Origin: Coenobita brevimanus
Lineage: Eukaryota > Arthropoda > Malacostraca > Decapoda > Coenobitidae
Direction: 5' to 3'
Assembly (NCBI GenBank): GCA_032717465.1
Contig: CM064671.1
Span: 60,093,859-60,157,858, forward strand
DNA: 64,000 bases
Positions 22,337-34,644 of the stretch are shown here, one piece after another. Under the pieces are notes generated by a model. The model was not told where the DNA came from. It made no database searches and saw only the letters and a list, made by a program, of their open reading frames with translations. The stretch's first letter is position 1. Each line of letters opens with the position of its first letter. The position numbers were made by a program, and so were the translations under genes.

Positions 22337-25300
22337 ATGGAAGCAGAAAATACGAACAAGAAGCCTCTGACCAGGACTGACCAAAAGATGATGACTAAGG
22401 ACCGAACAAAGGACATGACATGGATGGCGACTTGGAATGTACGGGGTGCAAATGATGAGGTGAAAGAGAGAGAGATTGTCCAGGTGCTTGAGGGTGCGAA
22501 AGTGGATACATGTCGATTAACTGAAACTAAATGGAGGGGGGGAGAGAGTGTGACAGAATGGGAGTATGGATGGAGTATATGTGCAGGAGTAGGTGAGAAT
22601 GAAAGGGAAAAAGAAGGAGTGTGCATTGTTGTGAGTAACAGATGGAAGGAGAATGTAAGAGAGTATGGATGAGTTGGTTCAAGGATTGTATGGGTAACAC
22701 TGAAAGTTGGACTATAAATGTGAGTGATTTTATGCATGTATGCACCAACCCAAGATCGTGCAAGCAGAATGAGAGAAGAGTTCTGGACAAATGTGGAAGT
22801 GTACATGGAAAAGTTTGAAAGGAATGAGAGAGTGTTTGTGATTGGTGATATGAATGGTAAAGTAGGGAAAAAGAAGGTGGATGGAGTAGTTGGTGAGTGG
22901 GGTGTGCCTGCTGAGATAGATGAGAATTGCAGTGCTTTAGTGTATATTTGAGCCGGGAGGGGATTGGTGATAGTTAATACCCTCTTGAGGCACAAAATGA
23001 TCCACAGGTATACATGGCGAGTGACGAGAAGGATGGACGGTGAACTGAATGAAAGGAAGACAATGATTGATTATGTGTGTGTGGATGAAAGGATGAGAAG
23101 ATGTGTAATGGATGCAAGAGCATACAGAGGTTGGGGGAGTGGACTTTCTGACCACCACCAAGTGGTGGTCAGAATCAAGGTCCAAGTAAAATGGAGAAAG
23201 AGAAGAAGGGAAAGACGGAAGGAAGGAGTAGATGTTAGGAGAGTGGAAAGGTTACAGGAGTATGAGAAAAAGGTAGAATATAAGAGAGATGTGTAGGAAC
23301 GATTAGGTAAATATGAATTGGAGCAGATGGGGGACGTGGAAGAGGTGTGCAAGATATTCACAGAGGAATAATGTGCAGCATGTAAGGTGGTGTGTGGGGT
23401 GAAGAGAAGACAAAAGAGGTGCAAGGAACAGCATGTTGGAATGAAGAGGTAAAACAGGCTATGGCACAAAAGAAGAAAGCATATAATGAATGGATGAGAA
23501 ATAGGGATGTGGAAGAAGTTAAGAGACAGAAGAGTGTATTATATGTAGAAAGGAAGAGAGAGTTGAAAAGATAAGTAAGAGAGAGTAAGAAGAGAGTGGA
23601 TGAGGAATTTGGAAGGAATTTGAGTGTAAAGTAGAGGGAATGTAAGAAAATGTTCTGGAAAGAGGTGATGAGAGTAAGACAGGGTGGCAATGAAGTTAGT
23701 AGGGGAGCGAAAGATAAAAGTGTAGATTACTAGTTGAGGAAAAGTGAGCTGATGGAGAGAACACTTTAATGAATTGTTGAACATAAAGAATGAAAGTAAT
23801 GCAAGTATTAGTGGTTGGGGAATGGCTGGGAGAAGGAGGGAGGTGAGAAGACAGGAAGAAATCAATAGGATGAAAGTTGTGGAAGCAATAAAGTCAAAAT
23901 TGGGAAAGCCCCAGGAATTGATGGATTGTGTGGTGAAATGCTGAAACATAGGGGAGAGATAGTAGTAGAATGGATGTGGAAGATGTGCAGAGTGGCCTGG
24001 GAGGAAAGTAAAGTCCCGGAGGATTGGAAGTCAGGTATAATTATTCCCTTGTACAAAGGGAAAGGGGAAAAAGAAGTGTGTGGTAATCATAGGGGCATTT
24101 GTCTTCTTAGTGTAATAGGAAAAGCATACGGTAGAATACTTATTGACAGAGTTAGGGAAATAACAGGGGAATTATTTGGAGAAGAACAGGGAGGCTTTTG
24201 GAAGGGAAGGGGTTATGTAGATCAGATATTAATTCTTAGATCTTTAGTGGAAAAGTGTCTAGAGAAGGGAAAGAAGTTGTATGCGGCCTTCATGGATTTA
24301 AAGAAAGTACGGTATATGACAGGGTGGATAGTCAAGGATTGTGGAAAGTATTAAGAATATAATTGTTGAATGCTGCGAAGAGTATGTATGAGGGTGCTAA
24401 GGCTGCAGTGCGTGTGGATAGTGAACTGAGTGAGTGTTTCTCTTTGAAGGTTGGGCTGAAACAGGGATGTGTCATGCCTTCGTGGTTGTTCAATTTGTAT
24501 ATGGATGGGGTTATAAAAGGGATACAAGGTAGGGCAGTGGACGTTGGAGTGGCCCTAATGAGAGAGGGCAGTGTTTGGAAACTCCCTGTTCTGATGCTTG
24601 CAGATGATACTGTGTTGTTAAGTGAAGACGAAGGGGAGCTGCAAAGCTTGGTGGATGAGTTTGGGAGAGTGTGTAAGAAACGGAATTTAAGGTGAATGAA
24701 GAGTAAAGCGATCGTTTTCGAGAGCGGTGAATTCAGTGAATGTACAGTGAGGTTGGATGATAAGGAAATGGAAAATGTGAGTACATTTAAGTACTTGGGT
24801 AGTGTGATGAGTAAGGATGGAAGTTTGGAGGGTGAAGTGCTTGAAAGGGTACAACAAGGAAGAAAGGTTGCTGGTTCCTTGAAGGCAGTGATAAGAAACA
24901 GGGAAGTGAGCATGGAATTGAAAAAGTTATTACATGACAGTGTTGTGATACCAACTCTGACATATGGAAGTGAAGCTTGGACGTTGTTGGAGGAACAAGT
25001 CAAGAGTGACAGCAGTGGAAATGAGTTATTTGAGAGGAGCCTGTGGAGTCATGTGGAGAGACAGACTGACAATTAAGGATGTGAAGGAGCGATGTGGTGT
25101 GGATGTGGATGTGATAGGAAGCATTAGGAGAAAGACACTGAGGCGGTTTGGCCATGTGGAGAGGATGGAGAGTAAGTGACTGACGAGGAGAGTGTATGTG
25201 AGTGAGGTGGAGGAGAAGAGAGGGAAGGGAAGGCCAAGGATGAGATGAAGGGATGGAGTGGAGAGGTATATGAGAGAGGGGGATGTGAATTGGGAGCAGG

Positions 25301-25400
25301 GCAGTGAAATGGCGGGGGACAGGATGACGTGGAGGCGATTTGTTTATGACCACCCCGTATAAGGGATTAAGGCGTCTGGGACTAGATAGAGAGAGAGAAA
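22337..25400 (+). mobile_element. LINE B: nearly complete decayed endonuclease/RT element
   Basis: Plus-strand LINE ORF in several frames. Endonuclease 22424-23190: TWNVRGANDEVKE, LTETKWRGG, YAPTQDRASRMREE, IGDMNGKVG, DYVCVDERMRRC and SDHHQVVVR (catalytic SDH). RT about 23890-24700: KAPGIDGLCGEMLK-like start, DWKSGIIIPLYKGKGEKE, GICLLSVIGKAYGRIL, EEQGGFWKGRGYVDQI, AAFMDLKKV, LKQGCVMPSWLFNLYMDGV and MLADDTVLLSE. The C-terminal domain has VPTLTYGSEAWTLLEE-like residues and RRFGHVERMES, then GKGRPRM. The end at 25360-25395 (GGATTAAGGCGTCTGGGACT then GATAGAGAGA) matches two other 3' ends (39.4 and 61.2 kb). Stops after FMDLKK and elsewhere make it inactive. Confidence 0.9.
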
Positions 25401-25868
25401 ATTTGTTTCATGATGAAATCAGTGCCTTATTTTTTATTGAAAGTTTTTGTGTGTGTATATTTGTTATGAAGAAAAAGTACAAATCACAGGAAAAAAAATT
25501 GTTATAATGGAAAATGTAGTGGATCTTAGACAGTATGTGCATAACTATTTTGTTCACAATATCATTATTTAGATTTCATGTAGTAGGTAGTAGTGGTGGT
25601 AGTTGTAGTAGTAGTAGAAGTAGTAGTAGTAGTAGTAGTAGTGGTACTGTAGTAGTAGCAGTAATAGTAGTAGCAGTAGTAGTAGATGTTGTTGTTGCAG
25701 TAGTAGTAGTAGCAGTAGTAGTAGATGTTGTTGTTGCAGTAGTAGTAGTAGCAGTAGTAGTAGATGTTGTTGTTGCAATAGTAGTAGTAGCAGTAGTAGT
25801 AGTTGTAGTAATACCCAGACTTCTAGTGGCACAGCGGTGCTAAGATCGAGTGACAATGCAAGTCATTC
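25400..25868 (-). repeat. R2 composite repeat, copy a, with internal (TAG)n array
   Basis: On the minus strand: a head block GACTTGCATTGTCACTCGAT, CACCGCTGTGCCACTAGAAG and TCTGGGTATTAC, then a (TAC)n array (25590-25812 on plus, partly as a 57-bp higher-order unit repeated three times), then a tail block TTGTGAACAAAATAGTTATG ending CATCATGAAACAA. Copies b and c at 40.56-41.19 and 41.31-41.83 kb have the same order. It may be a SINE-like or MITE-like unit. The Val/Ala-rich and Leu/Gln-rich frames are repeat artefacts. Confidence 0.8.
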
Positions 25869-25870
25869 AT

Positions 25871-28800
25871 ACATTTCCTTGTTCTTACCTAACTGTTCTT
25901 ACCTAACTGTTCTTACCTATTTGTATCTTTACAGGAAAGAGTCAAGCTCGTACTGTCCCGTGTCTTAAACCATATTTATCGTACTTATCCTTAAATTTAT
26001 TAATTGTTGGCACACACTATTTCATTCGATAGTGCATTCCACTGATCAATTGCTCTGTTTGAGAAACTAAATTTCCTTACATCTTTATTACCTCTCTTTT
26101 TATACAGTTTTTTTCAGTGTCCTCTTGCTGATGCAAAACCATATGTAATCATTTATGTCTATTTTTTCCTTCCCTGATATGCATTTATATAGCATAATCA
26201 TGTCTTCTCTTTTCCTTCTCTCCTGTAATGTAGGCAGATTCTGTTTTTCTAGTCTTTCTTCGTAGCTTAGATCCCTTAACCTTGGTATCCATCTCGTAGC
26301 GGCCCTTTGAACTTTTTCAATCTTAGCTATCTGTTTTTTTGAGATGAGGACTCCAGACTACTGATTCTTACTCCAGGGTTAGTCTGATGAATGATGTTAT
26401 TATCTTTCGTAGCATGTCTTCATTTATGTATGTGAATGCTATTCTCATATTTGCAAGCAGTGTATACATGTTCCGTACCTTCTCACTGACGTGGTCAGCC
26501 GGAGATAGTCTGTTATTATTAATCACACCTAGGTCTTTTTCTCTTTCTGATATGTGTAGAGTTTTATTTCCTAACTTATAATCCCAATCAGGTCTTTTTC
26601 CACTTTAACCAAACTTGATTACAAGACACTTGTCCACATTGAATTCCATTTGCCATGTATTGCTCCATTTATGAAGTTTAATTCTACTTGTAGCTCTACA
26701 GATGTCTGCATTAGTAATTGTCCTTTGTATTTTTTCATCATCAGCAAACATGTTTAGATAGCTTTCATTTCCAGTGTTGCCATCTATATCATTTATATAC
26801 ACTAAAAACATGACTGGTGCCAACACTGAGCCCTGTGGAACTCCTCTTGTCACTTCCCTCCATGATAAGTAATTTCCCCTTACTACTGTTCTCATTTATC
26901 TTTTTTTGAGGAAATCTTGCATCCAACAATAAAGTTTGCCTCAGATTCCTCCTTGATGGTACATTTTTCATAAAAGTCTTTGGTGCGGTACTCTGTCAAA
27001 TGCTTTCTTGAAATCGAAATAGATACTGTCCACCCATTCTTCTCTGTTCTGTAATGTTTCTGTTACTCTATGATAGTAGCTCAACAGATCAGTAACACAG
27101 TATTTCCCTTTACTGAAACCAAACTGTCTTTCTCTTATCATAATGTGTTCTTCTAGATGATTTACCCAAACTTTTCTTATCAGCTATTCTAATATCTTGC
27201 TTACAACACTGGTCTGTAGTTCAGTGGATTTTGTCTATTCTCTTTCTTGAATAAGAGAACAATGTTTGCTTTCTTCCAAATATCAGGTAGTTTACCTTGT
27301 CTCAAGGATTTCTTGAGAATTAAAGATAATGGTTTACTTAACTCCTTTGCACATTCATGTAGCACCCAACATGAAATTTCATTAGGACCATTTGCTTTTC
27401 CTTTGCCTAATTTACTTAACTCCTCCTGTATTTCTTTTTTTTTATTTTTGTTTATCTGGTATTATTTGTGGGCATGCATGTTCCATATCATCTCTCTCAA
27501 AATTTTTTTCTTCCGTAAAAGCTGATTAGAAATTCTTATTTAGTGCTTCACAAATATCTTTCTCTTGTGAACAGGTGATCCCCTCATCCGTAACGGATTG
27601 TATTTTATCTTTTACCTTGTTTTTGCTTCTGATGTAGCTGTAAAATAGCTTCGGTTGATCACTACTTTTGTTTATGATATCCTCCTCAAACTGTTTTTGG
27701 GCTTCCCTCCTTATTCTTGTATAATCGTTTCTTGCCTGTTTGCAATTATTATATGCCCTTTCACTATTGTGTCTTCAGTATCTATTCCACAACAAATCTC
27801 TTCTTTCTTTTGAATTTTTACATTCTGTATTAAACCATTTCCTTATTTTCTTTTCTGCTTCTTTGTGTTGTGGAATGTACTTCTGGACTCCTATTTCATA
27901 AAGTTCACATAATTTTTTATATATGGCATTTAAATCTTGTCCTCTAAGATCCTTTTCCCAAGCAATTTCTAAGAAGTACTTCTTTAGGTCATGGTAGTTT
28001 CCCTTTTTATAATTTAGGCTCTTTTTGAAACTTTCATTGCTGTTAACTATGTCATGCACTCCTGAAGTTGCAATTTAGTACTGCATGGCCGCTTTTGCCG
28101 AATGGAGGGTGAAACATTAAATTGTGAATATCGTTTTCTTGCCTAGTAAATCTAAGATCTAGCACTGAGAGTACATCGAGTCCTCTTTTCCCGGTGCTTT
28201 CCCTTACATGTTGCGTTAGGAAAAACTCCAGCACGAGATCCAGGGGCTTTTGGGCCCAACAGCTTTCTTGGCTTATTATATCAAGAGTATTTCAATTTAT
28301 ATTTGTGTTAAAATCTTCATTTAGTAAAATTCTTTCCGATTTCTCTTCCATTGTATGTAGTAATGCTCTTACACTTTGAATTGTACTCTGCCAGATCCTC
28401 ATATTTGCCACTTTCCTATGTGTTTGACCTGGGTGGCATGTATAAATTTGCTACAATTACTTTCCCTTCAGATGTACTGATCTCTGCTGCAATCAGTTCT
28501 ACTTGCAATGGTGTATCTAGTTCTATTTCTTTGACTTTTAGATTTTTCTTTGTTAATATTATAATTCCTTCTCCCTTTTTAAAGCTCCTGTTTCTTCTCC
28601 ATATATGGTATTCCTCTAAGTTTAGGATGTCATTTGATATCCTTGGTGTTAATTTTGTTTCAATTAGACATATTATATGTGGTTAATTTTCTCTGATATA
28701 ATCGTTCATCTCTAATAATTTAGATACTATTTCATCTACTTTTACATACTTGTCGTGACTTGGTTCTACTACCTTCCTCCTTTTTATTCCCTCCTGTTTA

Positions 28801-28900
28801 TGTACCACTTTCGAACCTGCAGTGCGATTACTTTGTAAAAAAAAAAAAAGATGTATTCTCCTCCTCTGATCTTCCCTCATTCTTTGTTTTTGCTTCCTCC
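25871..28900 (-). mobile_element. CR1/Jockey-type LINE ORF2 (minus), decayed
   Basis: Minus strand, in order from high to low coordinate. Endonuclease scraps: LIETKLTPRIS near 28670, then a block ending FLTQHVRESTG (28180) and FGKSGHAVL (28100). Linker ALNKNF and RKWFNTECK (27830). RT: GKANGPNEISCWVLHECAKE (27370), PDIWKKANIVLLFKKE (27270), PLNYRPV, then GVPQGSVLAPVMFLVYINDI (26800) and NMFADDEKI (26740), where FADDT-like residues are retained as FADDE. The C-terminal end is KIEKVQRAATRWIPRLRDLS (26300). Stops and frameshifts are many. Near the 3' end, 25885-25920 carries three copies of a 14-bp unit (TTCTTACCTAACTG). Confidence 0.88.
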
Positions 28901-28924
28901 CTCTTCTCTTTTAGTAATTGCGGT

Positions 28925-29800
28925 TCGTCTTGAGTTAGGCATTTTTTATCCATACATTTTTGAATTCCTTTTTTTCCATGAGTTTCTTTGCATTTTTTAA
29001 TATCTCCTCCACAGTGTTTACACTCTGGAAGGTTACCTTTAGCGGCCCTGACTTATTTCTCTCATATTTTCCTAATCTTTTGTGTTCCTCTATGTCTTTA
29101 TTACAGATTTCCTTTGATACTTCCTTCAATATGCTCATTACATTTGCCATCTCTTTTTGTCTCTCGAGATCTTGTTTTTTATTTCTTCCTCTTCTATACC
29201 AGTGATTACTATAGATTTGTTGATATCTGCTGAATCTCTGACCAATTTAGGATTGTTTTGGTTTATTCTTTTCACCTCCTTTTTACTGGTTTTTCTTTCC
29301 ACCCTTGTTTCGAGGTCTTCCTTTACTTTCACCATTTCAGCGTAAGTGGTTTCCACATCATATTTGCGGCTTTGCACCACTTCATTCACCAGTTATCTTC
29401 TCCTCAATATCATTGCTCTGATCTGTCAGATTGCTTACTTGCCTAATTGTCTCTGTATCATTTTTGAACTCTTCCATAATACTCTCATGGTTGACTACTG
29501 TACTTGCCATTTCACTGATTTTCCTCCTAAGTGAACCCACCTCTACTGTCAGCTCATCTATGTTGTGTCTTTCTTGTTGACTTCCTTTCCTAATTTTTCT
29601 ATTTCTTCCTTCTGCAAGTGCAACTGTTTCTTAATTTCATCCATTTCATTCTGAAAAGCCATCTCTAGTCTGTTTACTCGTTCTACTAGCTTTTTGTGTT
29701 TCTCCATTTCATCCAGTTCTTGGTATAAATCATCATCCTGCTTTCTACCTTTATCCCTTTTCTTTTCCAAATTTGCTTTACTAAAGAAGGTGGGCATTAT
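28925..29800 (-). pseudogene. ORF1 of the CR1-type LINE (coiled-coil, RNA-binding type)
   Basis: Minus-strand ORF1 upstream of the reverse-transcriptase ORF of the same element. The start at 29797 reads MPTFFSKANLEKKRDKGRK, followed by a heptad-rich segment (LVERVNRLEMAFQNEMDEIK, then KKQLHLQKEEIEKLGKEV) that should form a coiled coil. After stops, a conserved downstream block follows (HKRLGKYERNKSGPLKVTFQ, then VEEILKNAKKLMEKK) typical of LINE ORF1 RNA-binding domains. ORF1 proteins coat LINE RNA and act as chaperones. At least five stops or frameshifts are present. Its position, order and strand support a full-length two-ORF LINE spanning 29.8 down to 25.9 kb. Confidence 0.8.
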
Positions 29801-30100
29801 GCAGTACTAAGGGCACAGATTCTACTTACAGTACATTCCCTGGCGCTGAGTCGCAAACAAAACAACTGATCGACTGATAGTGCGCATTCCTGCGATTCTT
29901 TGTTTTCTTTACTAATTGAACAACAGTCTTACTTAAAACTTCTTTTTATATTAGGACACCATTTAGTCTAACCTGGTACAGAGCTTGACTCATATAAAGA
30001 TACTAATTTAGGTATGGTCACTGGCCAGGTTTGGCCAAGTTCGGAGTGATGATGACGTGCATCCACCCTGCTTGGCACCTCGTTTGTGTGTGTGTGTGTG
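29801..30100. other. LINE 5' UTR region and unassigned sequence
   Basis: About 100 bp next to 29800 is probably the 5' UTR of the minus-strand LINE. The rest, ending in a short (TG)n at 30084-30100, has no feature. It may be the lost left portion of P7. Confidence 0.3.
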
Positions 30101-31870
30101 TTAACCCTTTAACCGTGGGGTGTCACTTTCGTGATGCTTGGGAGCAAGGGATCATACCGCGGGGCATCGCTTTTGTGATTCTGTGTTATTTTGAATTCAC
30201 TCGGGCTTCCAAGTGGGGGCTTGTATCATCTATCAGTACTGCCAATGTCCAACACTAGTCAGCACTCCTAATGTCATCTGTACTCCCATCCATTGTTGAC
30301 GATTTAGCCATTTCTCCCTGTTCTTGACTCCCCTCCCTACCCCCCCTCCATTACCCTATCCTTTCGCCTGCCTGGCCGTGCTACGCTAAGTAAATCTTCC
30401 CTGGAATTTTTCACTGATTTCATCCATTGAAATAAGCCCTATGCCCTATTCTTATACCAAATAATATATACAAGAAAGAAATAAGGTAAGTGAGAGTGCC
30501 ATACACCTGGAATTGGCTAATTATCACCTGACAACACTTCACGTGCACTCGTTCGCTCATTTTCGCTATTCCCTCTTGAAATATGCCGTATAATCTATTT
30601 TCGTAATAAATATACATATAAGGAGGGAAGGGAGAGGCCTAAGTGATATTTACATTCACCTGGAACTACCTAATTTATAATGTATTGTCTAGATTTCCTG
30701 CCAATCATTTCATTGCTATAAATAGCTGTGTCAAGAGGCTAAACGTTGGCAGTGCTGATTTCCCTAGGTAGGCCTCCACCCCGGCCCACCCTTATCAGTT
30801 CACTCTCATCTTCCAGTGTGGGGGTACGTCTGTTCGCTCTTGCTAGCTTCAGGGCCTTTCCACCCCCATGCAAAGGGCCCTGTGACCTTTACCCCCTACT
30901 AAACCTCGTGTAGAAAGAGGTAAAGGGCTGACATTTGATAAAAGAGTAACTACGATCTTTCTATTGAGTAAAACGGTGCAAGTGGAATTGTAAATAATGT
31001 GTAAACAGCAAGTGAAAGTAATGAATGTAAATATACGTGAACAGTGGAAAATAGTTTTACAAGTTACTTCAAGTGACAGTGCATAACACAGTATAAATAA
31101 AATAGAAATGTAAATAACGTAAATAAAATAGAGAACGTAAATAGAAATGTAAATAAGTAGTATTATAAGAATACGAGTAAATACCCTAGGAGTAATGAAA
31201 GTGAAAGTTTCACTCTAGCATGTCTGAATACTGTGAGTTATGAGAGGGAAATTGAAAGTGACATTCACTCTCAATGCTAGTATACAGGACGAGAAAGTGA
31301 ATGCTATGTATTTTACTGAAAGAAATTGAATCCCTACAGTGACAATAAACTAATACTACTGAAGGAAACTTATGGATAAAGACTGTAGATATATATAAGT
31401 GGTATATAATGATAGAAATATAAAGTGTGAGGGGTTTTATGAATAATAAATGACAGTGTACCAAGAGCGGACTAGCGCAAGTGCGACGGTCAGATGCGCT
31501 CGTAATTTTCATTGCTTTCATAGTTTTTTTTTTTTTTGGAGTATGGATCCCAAACTACTTGAAAATCATAGAGTAGTGTTTATAGTGTTAATATCTGGCT
31601 GTGGTAATCATATTACGGGTTATTGGGAAGTGTAAAGTGGAGACTTCGTTACCCAACTTCAGAGGTCTCCACAAGTCCTACGGTAACGACGAAGGCTCAA
31701 CAAACATTCCAGGAGAAAGCTGAAGGTATGTGCCATAAGCATATATAATTTTAATATTCTAGGACTAATAACTGATTTTTGGCAAATATTTTTTGAGTGT
31801 GTGTCGGAGCCCGAATAACCCAGCGGCACACGCAAAACATTGGTAAACATGCCCGCGGTGTAGGGGTTAA
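30101..31870. mobile_element. P4: 1.77-kb piggyBac-like non-autonomous element
   Basis: TTAACCC at 30101 and GGGGTTAA ending 31870. The left end carries two tandem copies of a motif of the type GGGGTGTCACTTTCGTGATG (30116-30137 and about 30161-30182). The interior is mostly non-coding and AT-rich. Near the right end a short plus frame reads LPNFRGLHKSYGNDEGST (about 31648-31700), followed by a donor-like GGTATGTG. The same coding scrap occurs inverted in P5 (LPNFASLHKSLGSPRRLN on the minus strand near 55950), so P4 and P5 are related and keep a piece of a parental gene. Confidence 0.8.
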
Positions 31871-33140
31871 GGCACTGGTGGAGGGATGGTGGAGTGGTGG
31901 TGGGGCAAGAAGGTGCACTGGGCTATAGGTGGGCTGAGCCAGCAAGCCTCAAGGTCGTTGCTATAGTTACCGGACTCCCAGGAGCGCTCACGCCACACTT
32001 TTGAGAAACTTACATGGAAATGGTGTTTGTGGTGGATTGTGGTCTTCTGGAAATGTTATTATTGTGGAGGGATAGTATAAGCCTTAGTTGTGCCACCAAA
32101 CCTCAGCCATGCATACAGGCACAAGCAAAAAAACAACAAAGGTTGCCCCTTTTCCCAGCTCATTCTGTCTGACTACATGAGCTTCACAGACAATGTGAGG
32201 CAATCAGCTTGAAGTTAAAGGATTGGTGAGTATTATGATACATAGTTTTTTATCTTTGGTTAGCCCGCAGCATCCCATCAACATATGGGTACATCAGAAC
32301 TATTTTTCACACTGAGACCCGTTGATGTACCGGTACCTTCTGCAATTGTGAGGTCCATCATTTGCTCATTTATCAAGTTTTGTGGGTAATATTTGGTAGG
32401 CATATGTAGGAGACCTTCCTCTACCGGTCACTAGGTGGGGACACTCCCCGACCCTGCATGACCCCTGCAACTCACCTGTTAGCAGTGACCTGGCCAGTAA
32501 AGACGTTGTGCCGCGGTCTCTGCAACGACGAAATTCAAGCCGCCCTTGATGCCCTCATGGGCAAGAGTGATGCCCCAATCGATGATGATGTGGAGGACAA
32601 TGATTATTTGGCACCAAAGGAAGAAATGAGCAGAAGTGATGATGTGGTAACGTCGCCAAGGAAGGTGCGGTATGTTGATGGGTTCGGTGAGTGAAACAAT
32701 GCTTATATCATCTATATTATTGTGTGAAAACCAAGATATTCTTGTACTGCATATAAATTCGTACCAAATGAACAAAAATCTACCTATTCTAAGTGGTTTT
32801 CAATAGTTACTCCTACTACAGAACACATGACAACAGTAGTGCAGCTCCAGGAAAGACGGTACCAGGTGTTCGGAGGGACACCTGTATAATGATCATACAA
32901 GCTCAGCTGAGGACTTCTTTTGGTATTTTCCAATATTTCTCATAAATAGCAGAGGTTTCAGTCCAAAAAGGCTTTTCAAAAGTCTGCCAGGATTGGGGGA
33001 GGGTCATTGGTGAAAAATCTGCCAAAAGGCACCAGGTTAAGTATTAACTGAGATATGAAGGTTTAAAAAAAGGTGATTTTCACAGAAATGCCGGCTGGGA
33101 GAAGGGTCAGCAGAAATATATGCCGGACACAGTGAGTTAG
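31871..33140. mobile_element. P7 copy a: element interrupted by P6
   Basis: 31871-32259 and 33041-33140 match, in reverse order, the single stretch 39977-40440. Shared landmarks are CAAGGTCGTTGCTAT, GTGTTTGTGGT, GGAGGG-TAGT, CAATCAGCTTGAAG, AAAGGATTG-TGAGTATTATG and ATTAACT-AGATATGAA. The right end reads GAGTTAG where copy b has GGGTTAA. The left end is not visible because P4 abuts it. Non-coding. Confidence 0.75.
32260..33040 (+). mobile_element. P6: P2-related element nested inside P7
   Basis: Left border TTAG (TTAA with one change) at 32260-32263, right border TTAA at 33037-33040. The left end has two copies of a palindromic core (CATATGGGTAC and GTACCGGTAC). The plus frame 32458-32694 encodes LLAVTWPVKTL, then an acidic block KSDAPIDDDVEDNDYLAPKE and EEMSRSDDVVTSPRKVRYVD. 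It aligns with the shorter ORF in P2 copies (SPIDDNVEDKVYIALEEETV). The site matches the uninterrupted P7 copy b at a single TTAA. Confidence 0.8.
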
Positions 33141-33810
33141 TAATGTCGATGATGAGACCATCTCCACCTCCTTCTTTACCAAAAATAATTCTGTTCTGTG
33201 ACAGTGCTGGGAATCACATTATTCAACTCCATCCCTTATTCTGAGCTAATTCTTAGGACACGATCTTGTGACTAAAGTCCTACTTAGAATTTGTCTGTTA
33301 TTTTATCATTTCATTGGGCAATCTTGTGACTAAAGTCCTACTTAGAATATGTCTGTTATTTTATCATTTTATTGAGCAGCTCCATCCTGCCTTTATTGTT
33401 AGTCGCATTTTTTCTCTCTTTCTATCTTGTAGTCTTGTATTCATATATTCTTGTTTAATTGTTGCAGACACTTCTACCCTTCAGAATTAATCAATTCTTA
33501 CCAAACCTGGACACAATGACCAGCCTATGGCCTAGTTGTGTCCAAATGGTTTTGGTTGCTAGACAACCACTCATTGCCTAACATTAGCCGAAAAAGCGCA
33601 TTTTTCGTACTTTTCCTGTTATGAGCTGAAAAAGTATTGCTAATGGGTGTAGAGAGCTCTGACTTTTTTAGGTGTAATCTTGAGGTCATTCCCTGTTGGA
33701 AGTGTACCATCCATATTTCCCCTCTTTCCTCTATCTTTCGAGTGGCAACCCTAGGAAGATTGGCCTCAACAGCCCTAGCAACCAATACCGTTTTTTTTTT
33801 TTTTTTAATG
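33141..33810. repeat. Unassigned sequence with a 58-bp tandem duplication
   Basis: 33263-33380 contains two copies of a 58-bp unit starting CTTGTGACTAAAGTCC. The rest is unassigned. A T-run lies at 33791-33806. Confidence 0.8.
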
Positions 33811-34425
33811 TCCCTCCTATTGAACGAAACCTTGCTTACTTATAGACATCAACTAGCATTACAACTTTCTGTTGTACAACTATGTGCTACATTGGCCAGG
33901 TCAGGGGTCTAAGGTCATTTAATACAATAATGGTGAAAACAGTAAAAATCATGACTATGCTCAGGCAGAATGCTTAGGCTCTTAAGATTTTTGGGCCAGG
34001 GTCATGATTCTTGGATGGGATGTTGCACTGCAGTACCTCTATACAAAACTAACATTAAATGTCGAAACTCACTTCCAGTTGCTGGCAGTGTCACCTAGAA
34101 TTTGCACCTCTGGTGGACCATTCTGCCAAGTTCCCTAGTTCCACAGTGGGTAGATGGAATCGAATGAAACTTTGCTTGCTTATAGACGTTAATGAGTACT
34201 ACAAATGTGGTTCGTACATGCATGACCTATATCCACCAGGTTAGGGGGTCAAGGGTCATCAAGTGCAAAAAATGAGAAAAGCACTAAAGTAACAACCTTC
34301 CTCACAAGAAATGCTAAAGCTCCGAAGGTTATGAAGCCAGGGCCATGATTCTTCGGTGGACTTTTGCACTGGAGTACCTCCAGATACAAATTACTTTTAG
34401 TACTGAAACTCACTTCTGGTCGATG
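33811..34425. repeat. Diverged tandem repeat, about 340-bp period
   Basis: 33815-34085 and 34155-34425 align end to end (GAAACCTTGCTTACTTATAG with GAAACTTTGCTTGCTTATAG; GCCAGGGTCATGATTCTTGG with GCCAGGGCCATGATTCTTCG; ACTCACTTCCAGT with ACTCACTTCTGGT). It looks like two monomers of an old satellite. Related GACCTTGA-type sequence lies at 35.6-35.9 and 38.5-38.6 kb. Confidence 0.75.
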
Positions 34426-34644
34426 ACAAAGCTTGGTCTGCTTAGAGCTGGCCATCATCACCTGTTGTCTTGTTTGTTAGTTTGCCAGTTTCTTTCTGCA
34501 TTAACCTTGCACATAGCTGCCATCAGACCTCCTCAAACCATTTGAAGATTTCAGACTTCAGTGTTTTTATTTTTTTTATGGTTTTCTTTAGTTCTGCTGC
34601 TTGTCTGATATCTCCCATGATTATATTCCTGCTCTTCTGTAGCA
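34426..34644. other. No recognised feature
   Basis: Sequence between the satellite-like repeat and P1 copy b. Nothing identifiable. Confidence 0.3.

Noticed and set aside
22147..22995. 282-codon minus frame
   Set aside because: Antisense of the LINE B endonuclease; its mirror equals the frame at 151-822.
25535..25856. Val-rich and Leu/Gln-rich proteins
   Set aside because: Artefact of the (TAG)n array inside R2.
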